Shown here: piece by piece, positions 49,041 through 58,343 of the stretch
Layout: the number at the start of each line of letters is the position of its first letter
How positions within the stretch are numbered: position 1 is the first letter of the stretch
From: JASHVB01 sp963762885
Lineage (GTDB): Bacteria > Pseudomonadota > Alphaproteobacteria > Acetobacterales > Acetobacteraceae
DNA: 64,000 nucleotides
NCBI GenBank assembly: GCA_963762885.1
Contig: CAVXNH010000115.1
Location: forward strand, 124,001-188,000
Reading direction: 5' to 3'
Position numbers and translations under genes: made by a program
The notes under the pieces: generated by a model
What the model was told of the DNA's origin: nothing
Seen by the model: the letters and a program-made list of their open reading frames with translations, nothing else
The model's database searches: none

Positions 49041-49122
49041 GGAACGTTTTCTCCCCTATCCACGAGACGTTACCGGGCCGCGGGGGCGGGTTCAACCGGT
49101 TGGCGACGCTGGCGCGCCGCCT

Positions 49123-49224
49123 GTCATTGCGAGGAGCGTAGCGACGCGGCAATCCCCTGCGTGACGAGCCGCCTGCGGTTCGTCAGGCGGGGGATTGCCG
49201 CGTCGCTACGCCCCTCGCAATGAC
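49123..49224. repeat. Family B inverted repeat
   Basis: gtcattgcgaggagcgtagc at the left and gctacgcccctcgcaatgac at the right, with inner arms ccgcctgcgg and tcgtcaggcgggggattgcc. The whole 102 bases can form one hairpin. It lies upstream of the sugar importer and downstream of the PhyH gene. Confidence 0.85.
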
Positions 49225-49234
49225 AGAAGGCCGC

Positions 49235-50056
49235 TTACGCCACCTTGGGCACGAACGGCCTGCTGGTGAAATGCTCCGTGCCGCTGGCGAAGCGCAGGCC
49301 GGCCTGCTTCACCGCCGCGTCCGGCACGCGCTCCAACGGCACATAATAGCGGTCATGCTCCTTCGTAACGGTGTCGTTGTCGATGCGGTTGTAGCAACAG
49401 ATCAGCGTCCACCGGCGATGCGGCGAGCGGTTCGCATCCGACCGATGCAATGTGTTGCTATGGAAGAACACCGCATCGCCAGGTTCCAACTCACACGGCA
49501 CCACCTCCAACCGTGCAAGGATGTCGCGCATCCGCGCCGGGTCGGCGACGTTCTGGCCTTCGCCGGGAACCGGCACGTGGTCGATGCGGCCAAGCAGGTG
49601 CGACCCCGCAACCATGTTCAGGCAACCATTCACTGACGTGGATCGATCGAGCGCGATCTGGCAACTCGCAAGCAGCGGGAACAGGCAGCCGTTATGGTAC
49701 CAGTAGCCGTAGTCCTGATGCCACTCCCAGGCGCCGCCGACAAACGGTTCCTTGGCGGTCAGCTTGGATTGGAAGTGGTAGACCGGGCCTCCGAGAATCT
49801 GCTGCATGGTGTCCACCATACGGGCGCACCGCGCCGCCATGCCATAGACGCTGTCGCCGGCGCGGTTCCATAGCGCGATGCGGGTCGCGGCCCCCTCCGC
49901 ATCCAACCGATCCAGCACATGTCCCGCAACCTCCGGGTCCTGCTCCATGGCGCGACGCAGCAGATCGGTTTCCTCCGCGTCGAACATGGCGCGGACAATG
50001 ACGAAGCCGGCGCTATGGAACGCCGCGAGTTGCGCAGGGGTCAGCAACGAGGACAT
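49235..50056 (-). CDS. Phytanoyl-CoA dioxygenase (PhyH) family protein
   Basis: A 273-residue Fe(II)/2-oxoglutarate oxygenase. GAWEWHQDYGYWYHNG carries the H-x-D iron ligands, FFHSNTLHRSDANRSPHRRW the distal histidine and the 2-oxoglutarate-binding arginine. These enzymes hydroxylate small or lipid substrates; related bacterial proteins act on ectoine, phosphonates or secondary metabolites. The start at 50056 (MSSLLTPAQLAAFH) is preferred, while an ATG at 50071 would add five residues. An SDR oxidoreductase gene lies directly upstream and may oxidise the alcohol produced. Confidence 0.85.
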   Translation of the reverse strand: MSSLLTPAQLAAFHSAGFVIVRAMFDAEETDLLRRAMEQDPEVAGHVLDRLDAEGAATRIALWNRAGDSVYGMAARCARMVDTMQQILGGPVYHFQSKLTAKEPFVGGAWEWHQDYGYWYHNGCLFPLLASCQIALDRSTSVNGCLNMVAGSHLLGRIDHVPVPGEGQNVADPARMRDILARLEVVPCELEPGDAVFFHSNTLHRSDANRSPHRRWTLICCYNRIDNDTVTKEHDRYYVPLERVPDAAVKQAGLRFASGTEHFTSRPFVPKVA

Positions 50057-50126
50057 GGCATCCAATTCCATTCTGGTGCGGTCAGGCCGGCGAACGGTGC
50101 CACCGCCATGCCCTGGCGACAACCGC

Positions 50127-50906
50127 TTACGCCGTCGCCCCGCCGTCCACCGCCAGCGCCACGCCGTTGACGAACGAGGCCTCGTCCGAGATCAGGAACA
50201 ACGCGGCGTTGGCGATCTCCTCCGGTTGGGCGACGCGCCGCATCGGGTTCAAGCCGCCGCGTTTCACCACCAGCGATTCCGGCGTTTCGCCAGGCGGCAA
50301 CTGGCTGTCCGGGCGGGCAACGAACACCCGCAGCATCGGCGTATCGGTGGTGCCGGGGCAAACCGCATTGACGCGGATCTTCTCGTGGCCGTAGCGCTTC
50401 GCCAGACCTTTCACCAGGCCGACCACGCCGAACTTCGCGATATTATATACCGGGCTGTACGGCGAACCGACCAACCCCGAAGTCGACGCGGTGAACAGCA
50501 ACGCCCCGCCGCCACGGGCACGCAATTCCGGCAGCGCCGCCTCGGTGGTGACCAGCACGGTGCGGACGTTCAGGTTCATCGCGAAGTCGAAGTCTTTCCA
50601 GTCGATGCCCTCGATCGAGGCGGGACCCGGCGTGCCGACATGGTTCCACACGAAATCCAGGCCACCGAATGCCCGCGCGGTTTGCCGCACGATGTCGCGG
50701 GCGAAGCCGTCATCAGTAAGGTCGCCAACCAGTGCGACGGCCTTGCCGCCGCCATCGGTAATCTGCCGCACAACCGCGTTGGTGGCGTCCGCGTTGAGGT
50801 CCACCACGGCGACCGCTGCACCCTCCTGCGCAAAGCGCAGCGCACCGGCGCGGCCCATGCCGGAACCCGCCGCAGTGACGATACCGATCTTGTTCTGCAA
50901 GCGCAT
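50127..50906 (-). CDS. Short-chain dehydrogenase/reductase (SDR)
   Basis: A 259-residue classical SDR: cofactor motif TAAGSGMGRAGALRF with the following acidic VDLN (NAD preference), NHVGTPG in place of the usual NNAG, catalytic Ser in FTASTSGLVGSP and YNIAK, and the C-terminal VNAVCPGTTDTPM. It oxidises or reduces an alcohol/ketone. The start at 50906 follows GGGAGAGTAATAACC; the longer reading comes from a family C repeat. It may act with the PhyH oxygenase downstream and the MFS transporter upstream. Confidence 0.9.
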   Translation of the reverse strand: MRLQNKIGIVTAAGSGMGRAGALRFAQEGAAVAVVDLNADATNAVVRQITDGGGKAVALVGDLTDDGFARDIVRQTARAFGGLDFVWNHVGTPGPASIEGIDWKDFDFAMNLNVRTVLVTTEAALPELRARGGGALLFTASTSGLVGSPYSPVYNIAKFGVVGLVKGLAKRYGHEKIRVNAVCPGTTDTPMLRVFVARPDSQLPPGETPESLVVKRGGLNPMRRVAQPEEIANAALFLISDEASFVNGVALAVDGGATA

Positions 50907-50979
50907 GGTTATTACTCTCCCTTGGCGTACTTGGTATGAGCCGGGCTTGGTTACATCATCTGCCCCGATCGAGCGTGCA

Positions 50980-51012
50980 TAGATGGCCGGGTCAAGCCCG
51001 GCCATGACGGTG
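50980..51012. repeat. Family C repeat
   Basis: agatggccgggtcaagcccg followed by gccatgacgg, a single short hairpin copy between the SDR and MFS genes. Confidence 0.65.
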
Positions 51013-51023
51013 GGCGCCGCTGC

Positions 51024-52379
51024 TCACCCGGTCGGCGGGGCCAGTTCGTCCAGTGACAGGCCGCGCGCTTCGGGGCCGAGCATCGCCACGGTGCACGCCG
51101 CGATCACCAGCAGCACGGCAACGCCGCCAAACACCGCGCCGATGCCGAAGTTGTGCTGCACCCACAAAATAGCCGACACGGTGAACGCAGCGCCGAGACG
51201 GCCGGTGCCTTGCGCGATGCCGAAACCGGACGCGCGTGCATTGGTCGGGAACACTTCCGACGCGAAGATCTGCATCGAGTTCCCCGCAAGCTGGATGAAG
51301 AAGATCATGCAGAACCCAACCACCAGCAGCATGCCCTCCGACGCGGCGTTGACGAAACCGATGGCGAACGCGCCGGCCAGGAAGAACGCGGTGATCGAGG
51401 TGCGCTTGCGGCCGAAACGCTCGAGCGCGTACATCATGAACAGGCTGGCGCAGGGGAATGCCAACGTCATGCCGAACGTGAAGGTCAGCGACTTGGTGAT
51501 GGTAAAGCCGCGATCGGCCATCATGTTGGGCAGCCAGGCGCCAAGGCCCAGCGCGACGCCGAAGAACGCCACGAAGCAGACCATGCCGGCGATCAGGCGC
51601 CCGCGATAGTTGCGCCAGACCACGCCGATCGGATCGCTATGCGTATCGCTCGCGGCGTCGGCCGCAAGTTCCGTAGTGGGCCCCGGCAATCCCATGCGCT
51701 TCAACAGGTCCAGCGCCTCGGGGCCGCGGCCGTGCGTCGCCAGCCAGCGCGGCGATTCCGGCAATGAAAAGCGGAGGAGAAAAACCACCAGCGCGCCGAT
51801 GCCGATCACCACCCAGATGCCGCGCCAGCCCAGAGTGTCGCGGAACGCCAGCGCGAACAGGGTGGATAGCGGCCAGGAGCAAGCACCGCCGATGAACTGG
51901 ATGAAGCCGATCATGCGGCCACGGATGCGCTTCGGCGCGTATTCGCCGGCGTAGGCGAAGCACAGCGGCTGTTCGGCGCCGAGGCCGATGCCGGCGATGA
52001 AGCGTCCCACCGCGAGCCACATGATGCTGGGTGCGAACGCCGCGGCGATCGTTGCGAGTCCGTAGAGCAACAGGTTGAACTGATAGACGGTCTTGCGGCC
52101 GTAGCGGTCGGTGAACTCGCCCTGGGCGATGGTGCCGACGAACAGTCCGAACAGAGTCGCGCTGCCGACGGTGGCGATCTGCGCGGTTGTGGCGAAGCCG
52201 CTGCGCACCATGTCGGGCACCAGCGCACCCAGAATGACGTAGTCGAACACGTCGAGGAAATAGCCGGCGGCGATCAGCGAGAACACCCGCCAGTGCAGCG
52301 GTGTCAGGCGCGCTTCGTCCATCGACGCGCCGACGAAGCCCTCGATGGTTTGCGGTGCCGTCAAAGTCGTTTGCGACAT
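51024..52379 (-). CDS. MFS transporter (sugar/aromatic acid:H+ symporter type)
   Basis: A 451-residue permease with twelve predicted helices. Between helices 2 and 3 is GEFTDRYGRKTVYQFN, the MFS G-x3-D-R/K-x-G-R-K/R motif. FLDVFDYVILGALVPDM in helix 1 has the acidic residue pattern seen in aromatic acid symporters (AAHS) and metabolite symporters, and a second MYALERFGRKRTSITAF lies between helices 8 and 9. The start at 52379 (MSQTTLTAPQ) is preferred to a longer reading. It may import the substrate of the SDR/PhyH pair. Confidence 0.85.
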   Translation of the reverse strand: MSQTTLTAPQTIEGFVGASMDEARLTPLHWRVFSLIAAGYFLDVFDYVILGALVPDMVRSGFATTAQIATVGSATLFGLFVGTIAQGEFTDRYGRKTVYQFNLLLYGLATIAAAFAPSIMWLAVGRFIAGIGLGAEQPLCFAYAGEYAPKRIRGRMIGFIQFIGGACSWPLSTLFALAFRDTLGWRGIWVVIGIGALVVFLLRFSLPESPRWLATHGRGPEALDLLKRMGLPGPTTELAADAASDTHSDPIGVVWRNYRGRLIAGMVCFVAFFGVALGLGAWLPNMMADRGFTITKSLTFTFGMTLAFPCASLFMMYALERFGRKRTSITAFFLAGAFAIGFVNAASEGMLLVVGFCMIFFIQLAGNSMQIFASEVFPTNARASGFGIAQGTGRLGAAFTVSAILWVQHNFGIGAVFGGVAVLLVIAACTVAMLGPEARGLSLDELAPPTG

Positions 52380-52515
52380 GGTTTGGCTGCTTCCTTCCCC
52401 CCGCCGGCGTGCTCTTTGCGTGGCGCACCGGATTCGTTGCCTTGCTCGCAGCCTAGGCGCGCGCGCGTCAGCGGGCAACGCGACGCACGCCGATGGTTGC
52501 AACGATGGGAGGAAC

Positions 52516-52589
52516 TGGAGCGGGTGAAGGGAATCGAACCCTCGTATGCAGCTTGGGAAGCTGCCGTTCTACCATTGAACTACACCCGC
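52516..52589 (-). tRNA. tRNA-Gly (anticodon CCC)
   Basis: On the minus strand: acceptor GCGGGTG pairs with CACCCGC, the D arm contains TAGTTCAATGGTAGAA, the anticodon stem GCAGC/GCTGC encloses loop TTCCCAA (anticodon CCC), and the T arm contains GAGGGTTCGATTCCCTT. The CCA end is encoded. The discriminator is T. It reads codon GGG, frequent in this high-GC genome. Confidence 0.95.
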
Positions 52590-52683
52590 CCGATGGGGCG
52601 ACCCGTGCCGGGCAATCTAGCCGCGGCGGGTTGACGGCGCAATCGGCCCTGCCCTAGGGTCCGCCCCGCCGGGAGGTCCCGGC

Positions 52684-52738
52684 CCTCGTGATTTGTCCGG
52701 CCGGATTGCGGCGAGGTGAAACAAGCGCGCTAAAGAGG
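52684..52738 (+). promoter_or_regulatory. SAM-II-type riboswitch (candidate) upstream of metZ
   Basis: A roughly 55-nt motif fits the SAM-II layout: P1 cctcg pairs with cgagg, the loop begins tgatttg and contains the conserved attgc, and the 3' end is gcgctaaagagg, resembling the GCUAAAaAGG tail that pairs back in the pseudoknot. It lies about 70 bases upstream of the metZ start, and SAM-II elements are known before met genes in alphaproteobacteria. SAM binding would hide the AAAGAGG segment. Recognised by eye only. Confidence 0.55.
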
Positions 52739-52808
52739 CCAGCGTCGCCCCGACTTCCGGGCCAGCGCTGCTCCCATCGGTCGGGCCAGTTGCAAAGGGC
52801 CCAGACGC

Positions 52809-54026
52809 ATGACCACCGATCCGACGAAATTCCGCCCCGCCACGAGGCTGGTGCACGGCGGCGTCAACCGCAGCCAGCACGGCGAAACCGCCGAAGCGCT
52901 GTACCTCACCTCCGGCTATGTCTACGACAGTGCGGAGCAAGCGGAAGGCACGTTTGCCGGCACCGTAGAGCACTATCAATATTCGCGCTTCGCCAATCCG
53001 ACGCTCAGCATGCTGGAGGACCGGCTGTGCCTGATCGAGGGCGCGGAAGCCTGTCGCACCACGGCCACCGGGATGGCGGCGGTGAACGCGGCATTGCTCG
53101 CGCATTTGAAGGCGGGCGACCGCGTCGTGGCGTCGCGTGCGCTGTTCGGTTCGTGCCACTGGATCGTCTCGACTTTGCTGCCGAAATTCGGCATTCGCAG
53201 CGAGTTCGTGGATGGCGGCGACCTGGCGCAATGGCGCGCCGCACTGGCGACGCCAGCGAACCTGGTGCTGCTGGAGTCGCCGTCCAATCCGATGCTGGAG
53301 ATCGTCGATCTGCCGGCGGTTGCGGACCTGGCGCACAAGGCAGGCGCGATCGTGGTGGTGGATAATGTGTTCGCCACGCCGCTGTTGCAGCAGCCGTTGC
53401 AGATGGGCGCGGACGTCGTGGTGTATTCCTGCACCAAGCACATCGATGGCCAGGGCCGCGTACTCGGCGGCGCGATACTGGCCAACCGCAAATGGGTCAA
53501 CGACACGCTGCAGCCGTTCATTCGTAACACCGGTCCCGCGATGTCGCCGTTCAATGCGTGGGTGCTGCTGAAGGGCATCGAAACCCTGGCGCTGCGGGTC
53601 GATGCGGGCTGCCGCGCGGCTGAGTCGATCGCCGAGTTCCTGGCAGCGCAGCCGGGGGTCAGCCGCGTCTGGTATCCGACGCGCGCCGACCATCCGCAAC
53701 GTGATTTGGCGATGCGGCAGATGAAGGCGGGCGGCACCGTCGTCACGTTCGAGGTCGCCGGTGGCAAGGAAGCGGCGTTCAGCGTGATGAACGCGTTCGG
53801 GCTGATCGCGGTATCGAACAATTTGGGAGATTCGAAGTCGCTGGCAACGCATCCGGCGACCACCACGCATATGCGCATCGGAGCGGAGGAGCGTGCGAAG
53901 CTCGGCATCACCGATGGGGTGATCCGCGTCTCGATCGGGCTGGAGGATCCGGACGATCTGAAGGACGATCTGGCGCAGGCGCTGGCGACGATCGCGCCGG
54001 CTGCCACGGCGCGCGCGGCGGAATAG
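52809..54026 (+). CDS. metZ: O-succinylhomoserine sulfhydrylase
   Basis: A 405-residue Cys/Met-metabolism PLP enzyme. The PLP lysine is in YSCTKHIDGQGRVLGG, the phosphate-binding tyrosine region is QYSRFANPTLSMLEDRL, and the cofactor aspartate lies in VVVDNVFATPLLQQPL. The H-x-D-G-Q-G-R sequence after the lysine is typical of MetZ rather than MetB/MetC. It makes homocysteine from O-succinyl- or O-acetylhomoserine and sulfide. A SAM-II-type leader upstream supports a role in methionine synthesis. RBS AAAGGGCC. Confidence 0.92.
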   Translation: MTTDPTKFRPATRLVHGGVNRSQHGETAEALYLTSGYVYDSAEQAEGTFAGTVEHYQYSRFANPTLSMLEDRLCLIEGAEACRTTATGMAAVNAALLAHLKAGDRVVASRALFGSCHWIVSTLLPKFGIRSEFVDGGDLAQWRAALATPANLVLLESPSNPMLEIVDLPAVADLAHKAGAIVVVDNVFATPLLQQPLQMGADVVVYSCTKHIDGQGRVLGGAILANRKWVNDTLQPFIRNTGPAMSPFNAWVLLKGIETLALRVDAGCRAAESIAEFLAAQPGVSRVWYPTRADHPQRDLAMRQMKAGGTVVTFEVAGGKEAAFSVMNAFGLIAVSNNLGDSKSLATHPATTTHMRIGAEERAKLGITDGVIRVSIGLEDPDDLKDDLAQALATIAPAATARAAE

Positions 54027-54053
54027 CGAAGCGGTAGAAAGCGCAGGTGTAGC

Positions 54054-54356
54054 ATGCAGCTTTCCGATATTGCCCAGGTGATCCGCAGCAAGAATGCCGG
54101 CCCTCGCCGGCTGACGCTGGACCTGATGTTCGCGACCGACGCCGACTATCAGCGCGTCGTGCAATCGCCGTCGTTGCGGCCATCGACGATCGCGGCACTC
54201 TACCGGGTGGCGCCGGAGGATGTCACGGTGATCGCCTACCCGGTCGGGCGCGCCATCAAGATCGTGCTGGCGCGGAAGATCATGGCGGGCGACCCGGGCG
54301 ACGTCGATGTCTACGGCGCTCAGCAGCACGCGCCGCTGCTGGGGGTGGAGATATGA
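54054..54356 (+). CDS. DUF4387 family protein
   Basis: A complete 100-residue protein. MQLSDIAQVIRSKNAGPRRL and LTLDLMFATDADYQRVVQS with a C-terminal IKIVLARKIMAGDPGDVDVYGAQQH match DUF4387, a small family nearly always encoded next to AtuA-like (DUF1446) proteins, as here. The pair is thought to act in acyl or terpenoid catabolism, and the small protein may be a subunit or partner. It starts 27 bases after metZ. Confidence 0.82.
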   Translation: MQLSDIAQVIRSKNAGPRRLTLDLMFATDADYQRVVQSPSLRPSTIAALYRVAPEDVTVIAYPVGRAIKIVLARKIMAGDPGDVDVYGAQQHAPLLGVEI

Positions 54357-54362
54357 CGACAC

Positions 54363-54395
54363 ACCGTCATGGCGGGCGCAGGCCCGCCATCCAGG
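54363..54395. repeat. Family C repeat
   Basis: accgtcatggcgggcgcagg followed by cccgccat: one short hairpin copy between the DUF4387 and AtuA-like genes. The following about 150 bases to 54549 hold no gene I can support. Confidence 0.6.
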
Positions 54396-54549
54396 ACTTT
54401 TGTCGTTGCAGGCAGGGTAGTCGTGGATGGTGGGCCTTCACCCAACATGACGCTGTTGGTGACGACTGCGCTCACCCTGACGATGGAGATGGCGCCCCAT
54501 CAGTGCCTCCGCCCGCGTGCTCGACTTACTGCGCCGCAACCGGCGACCG

Positions 54550-55895
54550 ATGCGGCTGGTCGGGGCTTCGGGCCAGCTTGGGTATGGCGTGCCGACGCCG
54601 GCCTTCGAGGCGGCCCTGGCGCGCGAGCCGGACCTGATCGGCGCCGACATGGGCTCGATCGATATCGGCCCGACCTATCTCGGCAAGGGCGAGATGGCGA
54701 CCTCGCCCGCCGCCACGCGGCGCGACCTGCGCAAGTTGCTGCACGGTGCGCTGGGGAAAAACATCCCGCTGGTGATCGGCTCGGCGGGATCGGCCGGCGC
54801 GGCGCCGCATCTGGACGCGACGCTCGCCATCGTGCGCGAGATCGCCCGCGCCGACGGGCTGCATTTCCGCCTCGGCGTGCTGCGTGCCGATGTGCCGCGC
54901 GCGATGTTAGCGCAGGCGGTGCGCGACGGACGGGTGCGCGGCATCGACGACATGCCGGCGCTGACCGAGGAGGAGGTGCGCGAGGCGGCACAGATCGTCG
55001 GCCAGATGGGCATGGGGCCGTTCCGCCGCGCTCTGGCAGAGGGCGTCGATGTGATCGTCGCCGGCCGCGCCTGCGACACCGCGATCTTCGCCGCGCTGCC
55101 GACCATGCTGGGCTTTCCCACCGGGCTCGCCGTGCACATGGCGAAGATCATCGAGTGCGCCTCGCTGTGTTGCGTGCCGGGCGGACGCGATTCGATCCTC
55201 GCCGAACTGGACGACGACGGCTTTGTGCTGGAGAGCATGAACCCGCAGCGGCGCGCGACGCCGACCTCGGTGGCGGCGCATAGTTTGTATGAGCAGATCG
55301 GACCCGTTCACCGTGTACGAGCCGGAGGGCAAGCTGGATCTCGCCGCCGCGCAGTACGTTGCGGTGGACGACCGGCGCACGCGTGTTACGTGGCGCCCGG
55401 TGGGAGGCTTCGACCGATCCCTGCGTGAAGATCGAGGGCGCGCGCAAGATCGGGGAACGCGCGGTGCTGCTGGCCGGCGCGGCGGACCCTCGTTTCATCG
55501 CGCGGCATCGGGAGATCCTGGCGGCGGTCGCGAACGTGGTGCGTGACCTGGTGTGCGAAGATACGCCGCAGGACTACACGCTGCGGTTCCGCGTTTACGG
55601 CGTGGACGGCGTGCGGATGGCAGCGCCGGAACACGAGCCACCGCCCGGCGAGGTGTTCGTCATGGGCGAGTGCATCGCCCCGACCGCCGAGCGTGCGTCG
55701 GAGGTGGTGCGGACCTGCAAGCAGTACCTGCTGCATCATGGTTATCCCGGCCGGCTGTCCACCGCAGGCAATCTGGCGTTTCCGTTCACACCGCCGGAGG
55801 TGTCGCTGGGTCCGGCGTTCCGCTTCAACGTTTATCATCTGCTGCACAGGGCGGACCCGGATGCGCTGTTCCCGCTGGAGGTGGAGACGCTGTAG
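54550..55895 (+). CDS. AtuA-family (DUF1446) acyclic terpene utilisation-like protein, two frameshifts
   Basis: About 448 residues in three frames, the family's usual length. MRLVGASGQLGYGVPTPAFE begins the protein and DLIGADMGSIDIGPTYLGKG and IVAGRACDTAIFAALP continue it. A second short frame (SDPFTVYEPEGKLDLAAAQY) joins near 55295. A third (RGARWEASTDPCVKIEGARK to the end, including EDTPQDYTLRFRVYGVDGV and FRFNVYHLLH) joins near 55375-55385. AtuA of Pseudomonas is needed for growth on citronellol, but its biochemical role is unsettled. The gene follows DUF4387 as usual. The shifts are probably sequence errors because every segment is conserved. Confidence 0.8.
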
Positions 55896-56240
55896 AGCGA
55901 TGGGTGAATGTGGGGGGACCGTGCGCGGGCTTTAGGGGATAGGATAACGCTTGTCACCCGGCCGCATCGGCCAAGCGGAGTAGTTCAGCGAAGCGGCGTC
56001 GTGCTGTAGGTCGGCTTTGGGTCGAAAGCGGCAACTCGCCCCGAGGGCGTCGAGGTCTTCCATCACGAATTCGTGGCAGTTGATCTTTGGGGGATAGGTC
56101 CCCTGGCCATTCGAACGACCTCGACCGAAAACGAGATGCCTCTGCCGTCGTGTTTATATCAAATGGATGATCGACGCTTGGCGCTCGACGACGGACCAGG
56201 CATTGCTTCAGCGGGAACCGCGACGTAGGCGGATGACCGC
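55896..56240 (+). other. 345-bp gap without a supported gene
   Basis: No ORF with protein-like composition and no repeat family copy was recognised. The stretch from about 55960 to 56200 has lower GC than its surroundings (for example gtgtttatatcaaatggatg) and may hold the promoter of the downstream membrane protein gene or the remains of a lost gene. Confidence 0.4.
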
Positions 56241-57403
56241 ATGGCAGATGACAGTTCCGACAACCTGAAGACCAAGGTACCGGCCGCCTCAACCGCGCAA
56301 CCGTCCCAGGGCGGGATATGGCTGTTAGTCCTGGCCTGCGTTCCCTATGCGCTGTTGGTCGCAGCGCTCCCCGAAGTGGGTGATTTTCCCAACGAAGGCG
56401 GCGGCGAAGCCCGGATGGCCTGGGGATTTCAGCAATTCTGGGCCTACATGGCCTGCGGTGCGACCCTGATCCTGCTCTCGCTGGCGCTATGGCGGGCGTC
56501 GCGCGCAGGCGGGATCTCGGGATCGGTCCGGTGGACGCTTCCCATTCTTGTTCCGGCGGCCGGCGCCGCCATGGCCGTCGCCATGGGCCAGAGTTTCGAA
56601 CAACCTGGCCCTTGGCTGCCCCTGGTTCCGGTCATGGTGCCACCGGCGATCGGTCTCTATGCGCTTTGGGGTTGTCTGCCGCCGCTGTCCGGATGGCTGC
56701 CACGGGGACTGTCGCGGGCGACGATCGACAGCGTCGCGATTGGGGCGATCGCCGCCCTGTCGCTGGCCGTGTTGCCGCTTTGGGCGCTTGACGACGCCTC
56801 GTATCCGCGACGGCTGCAACGCCACCATGCCGAGATGGCCGCCGCTGACGCAGCCGCCCAGGCAGCGGGCGAGCAAGAGGATCAGGCGCTGCGCGCGAAG
56901 TTCGCGCGGCTTGGACCGGATTCCTCGCTGCGGGATTACATCGGAGGGGAATACCGATATTTGCGAGGCGTGGACGTCCTCGCCGGTGCGCGGCAGGTCA
57001 AGCGCAGGCAACGCGATGCGATCGCCATGCTGGACGAGGGGGCGAATTCTCGACCTGTCCGACCTTTGGCAACTCGATCTGGAACCGACGCCGATGCTTT
57101 GCGAGGCCTACGGCAAGGCGTTGCCGGCGAAGTTCGGCCGGTCCGACATCCGCTTGGACTCGGCGCGGTTGAGCTTGCTCACCGGGCAATTTCCCAACAT
57201 GCGATGGTTGCGCGAACGAGGTTGCGATCTCGACGCACCTGTCGCCGAGATCGACGCGCGGCTCCGGTGGATGCTCGAGAGCCCGGATCCATCGGGCGCG
57301 GCGACGAACGATTTCGGCTGCGTACTATTCGCGGTGGAGCGTCAGCCGGGAGGAAGTCCAGGAAAGGCGGGCCGAACTCGCCGGGTTTCGGAGCGCTCGG
57401 TGA
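56241..57403 (+). CDS. Membrane protein of unknown function (two frameshifts)
   Basis: About 387 residues. The first frame has four predicted membrane helices: IWLLVLACVPYALLVAALP, FWAYMACGATLILLSLALW, WTLPILVPAAGAAMAVAMG and a fourth near PLVPVMVPPAIGLYALW, with a fifth at IGAIAALSLAVLPLWAL. A long soluble domain follows. The frame shifts at the G5 run 57039-57043 to RILDLSDLWQLDLEPTP, and again near 57300 to ISAAYYSRWSVSREEVQERR with a stop at 57403. The soluble part, with helical repeats around leucine-rich stretches, has no family I recognise. Its function is unknown. Confidence 0.6.
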
Positions 57404-57585
57404 GGCGTGCCCAATTGGGGTTCGTGATGACGAGACCCCGTATCTCGGGCCGCCGGCGCGGACGACGACGGCAGTCGCAAATCTCACGCCGCCGGCGCCG
57501 GCCGGTGGTTAGCTCGCGTCGACACAGGGCGAGGGAGGCAATTCACGTGAGGCTGGGGCGCAAGGCTGCTTGAAGCGACCGCAGC

Positions 57586-57655
57586 GTGCCAACCCGATCA
57601 CCCTCACCCTCGCCGCTGACGCGTCTCGACCTCTCCCGCTCCCGCGGGAGAGGTT
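57586..57655. repeat. Family A intergenic repeat, single copy
   Basis: gtgccaacccgatcaccctc, then accctcgccgctgacgcgtc and the ctcccgctcccgcgggag stem. One orientation only, lying between two plus-strand genes. Confidence 0.75.
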
Positions 57656-57700
57656 TAAGCAGCAGACTGCCACTCCCCGCTGTGGTAACATGCCGGTCGA

Positions 57701-58262
57701 ATGACCATGCACCGCCGCCAATTCCGGGGCTCCCGCCGCTGGAGGACGCTCGGCCTGTTCCTCGCGCTGTTGCCGGCGTGCTGCACCACGCCGCCGCCGG
57801 CGCCGAAACCGCCCGAGCCCGCGCCTGAGGCACAAGCCCCGCCGCCAGCACACCCATCCAGGCCAATCTTGCGCGCCGCATGGTCCTTCCAGACCGGCCC
57901 TGACGCCTGCGTCGCCATGGCCAAGGCCGGCGCCGCCAGCCTGCAAATCGCGGTTCGCCCCGAGGGGCTGATCCGGCTCGACTCTCTCCCAGCCGGCCGG
58001 GACGACCGCCAAACCGGTCGCGCGCTTCAACGGGCCGGCCGGCCGCTGGCTGATCCAGGGTAGCCATACCGGGGGCCGTGAGGCCTTTTTCACGCTGGAT
58101 CGCAACGAAGCCTCGCTTAGCCGGATCCTGATGTTGCTCAGCGGCGGCATGCTGGCCCTGGAACCCCCAGATGCCGATTTGCCGGTTCTGTCGCTGCCGG
58201 AATCCGGCGCCGACGGTCAGCAGTGGTTCGCCTGCGTCCGCCGCATCGTGATTTGGACGTGA
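57701..58262 (+). CDS. Putative proline-rich lipoprotein (one frameshift)
   Basis: About 187 residues. The signal LGLFLALLPACCT has a lipobox-like LPAC. A proline-rich spacer (PPPAPKPPEPAPEAQAPPPA) follows, then a globular domain of about 130 residues. The frame changes near 57983, from IRLDS to LSQPAGTTAKPVARFNGPAG, and ends LPESGADGQQWFACVRRIVI. The domain has paired short strands such as FTLDRNEASLSRILMLLSGG; I do not recognise its family. An envelope location is likely. It lies 81 bases before the hybrid kinase gene and could supply its signal, but that is a guess. Confidence 0.6.
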
Positions 58263-58343
58263 TACAGAACGTGAGATGTCACGGGGTCCGATCGTGAACG
58301 GCTACCAGCCCGCAACCCGCCGTGCGGCAGAAGGAGACCCATC

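Noticed and set aside
46774..49152. A 792-codon frame extending the MalF-like permease upstream
   Set aside because: The first about 480 codons read the binding-protein gene in another frame and are arginine-rich noise.
55954..56292. A 112-codon minus-strand frame in the gap before the membrane protein gene
   Set aside because: It overlaps the start of that gene, is arginine-rich and has no recognisable domain or RBS.
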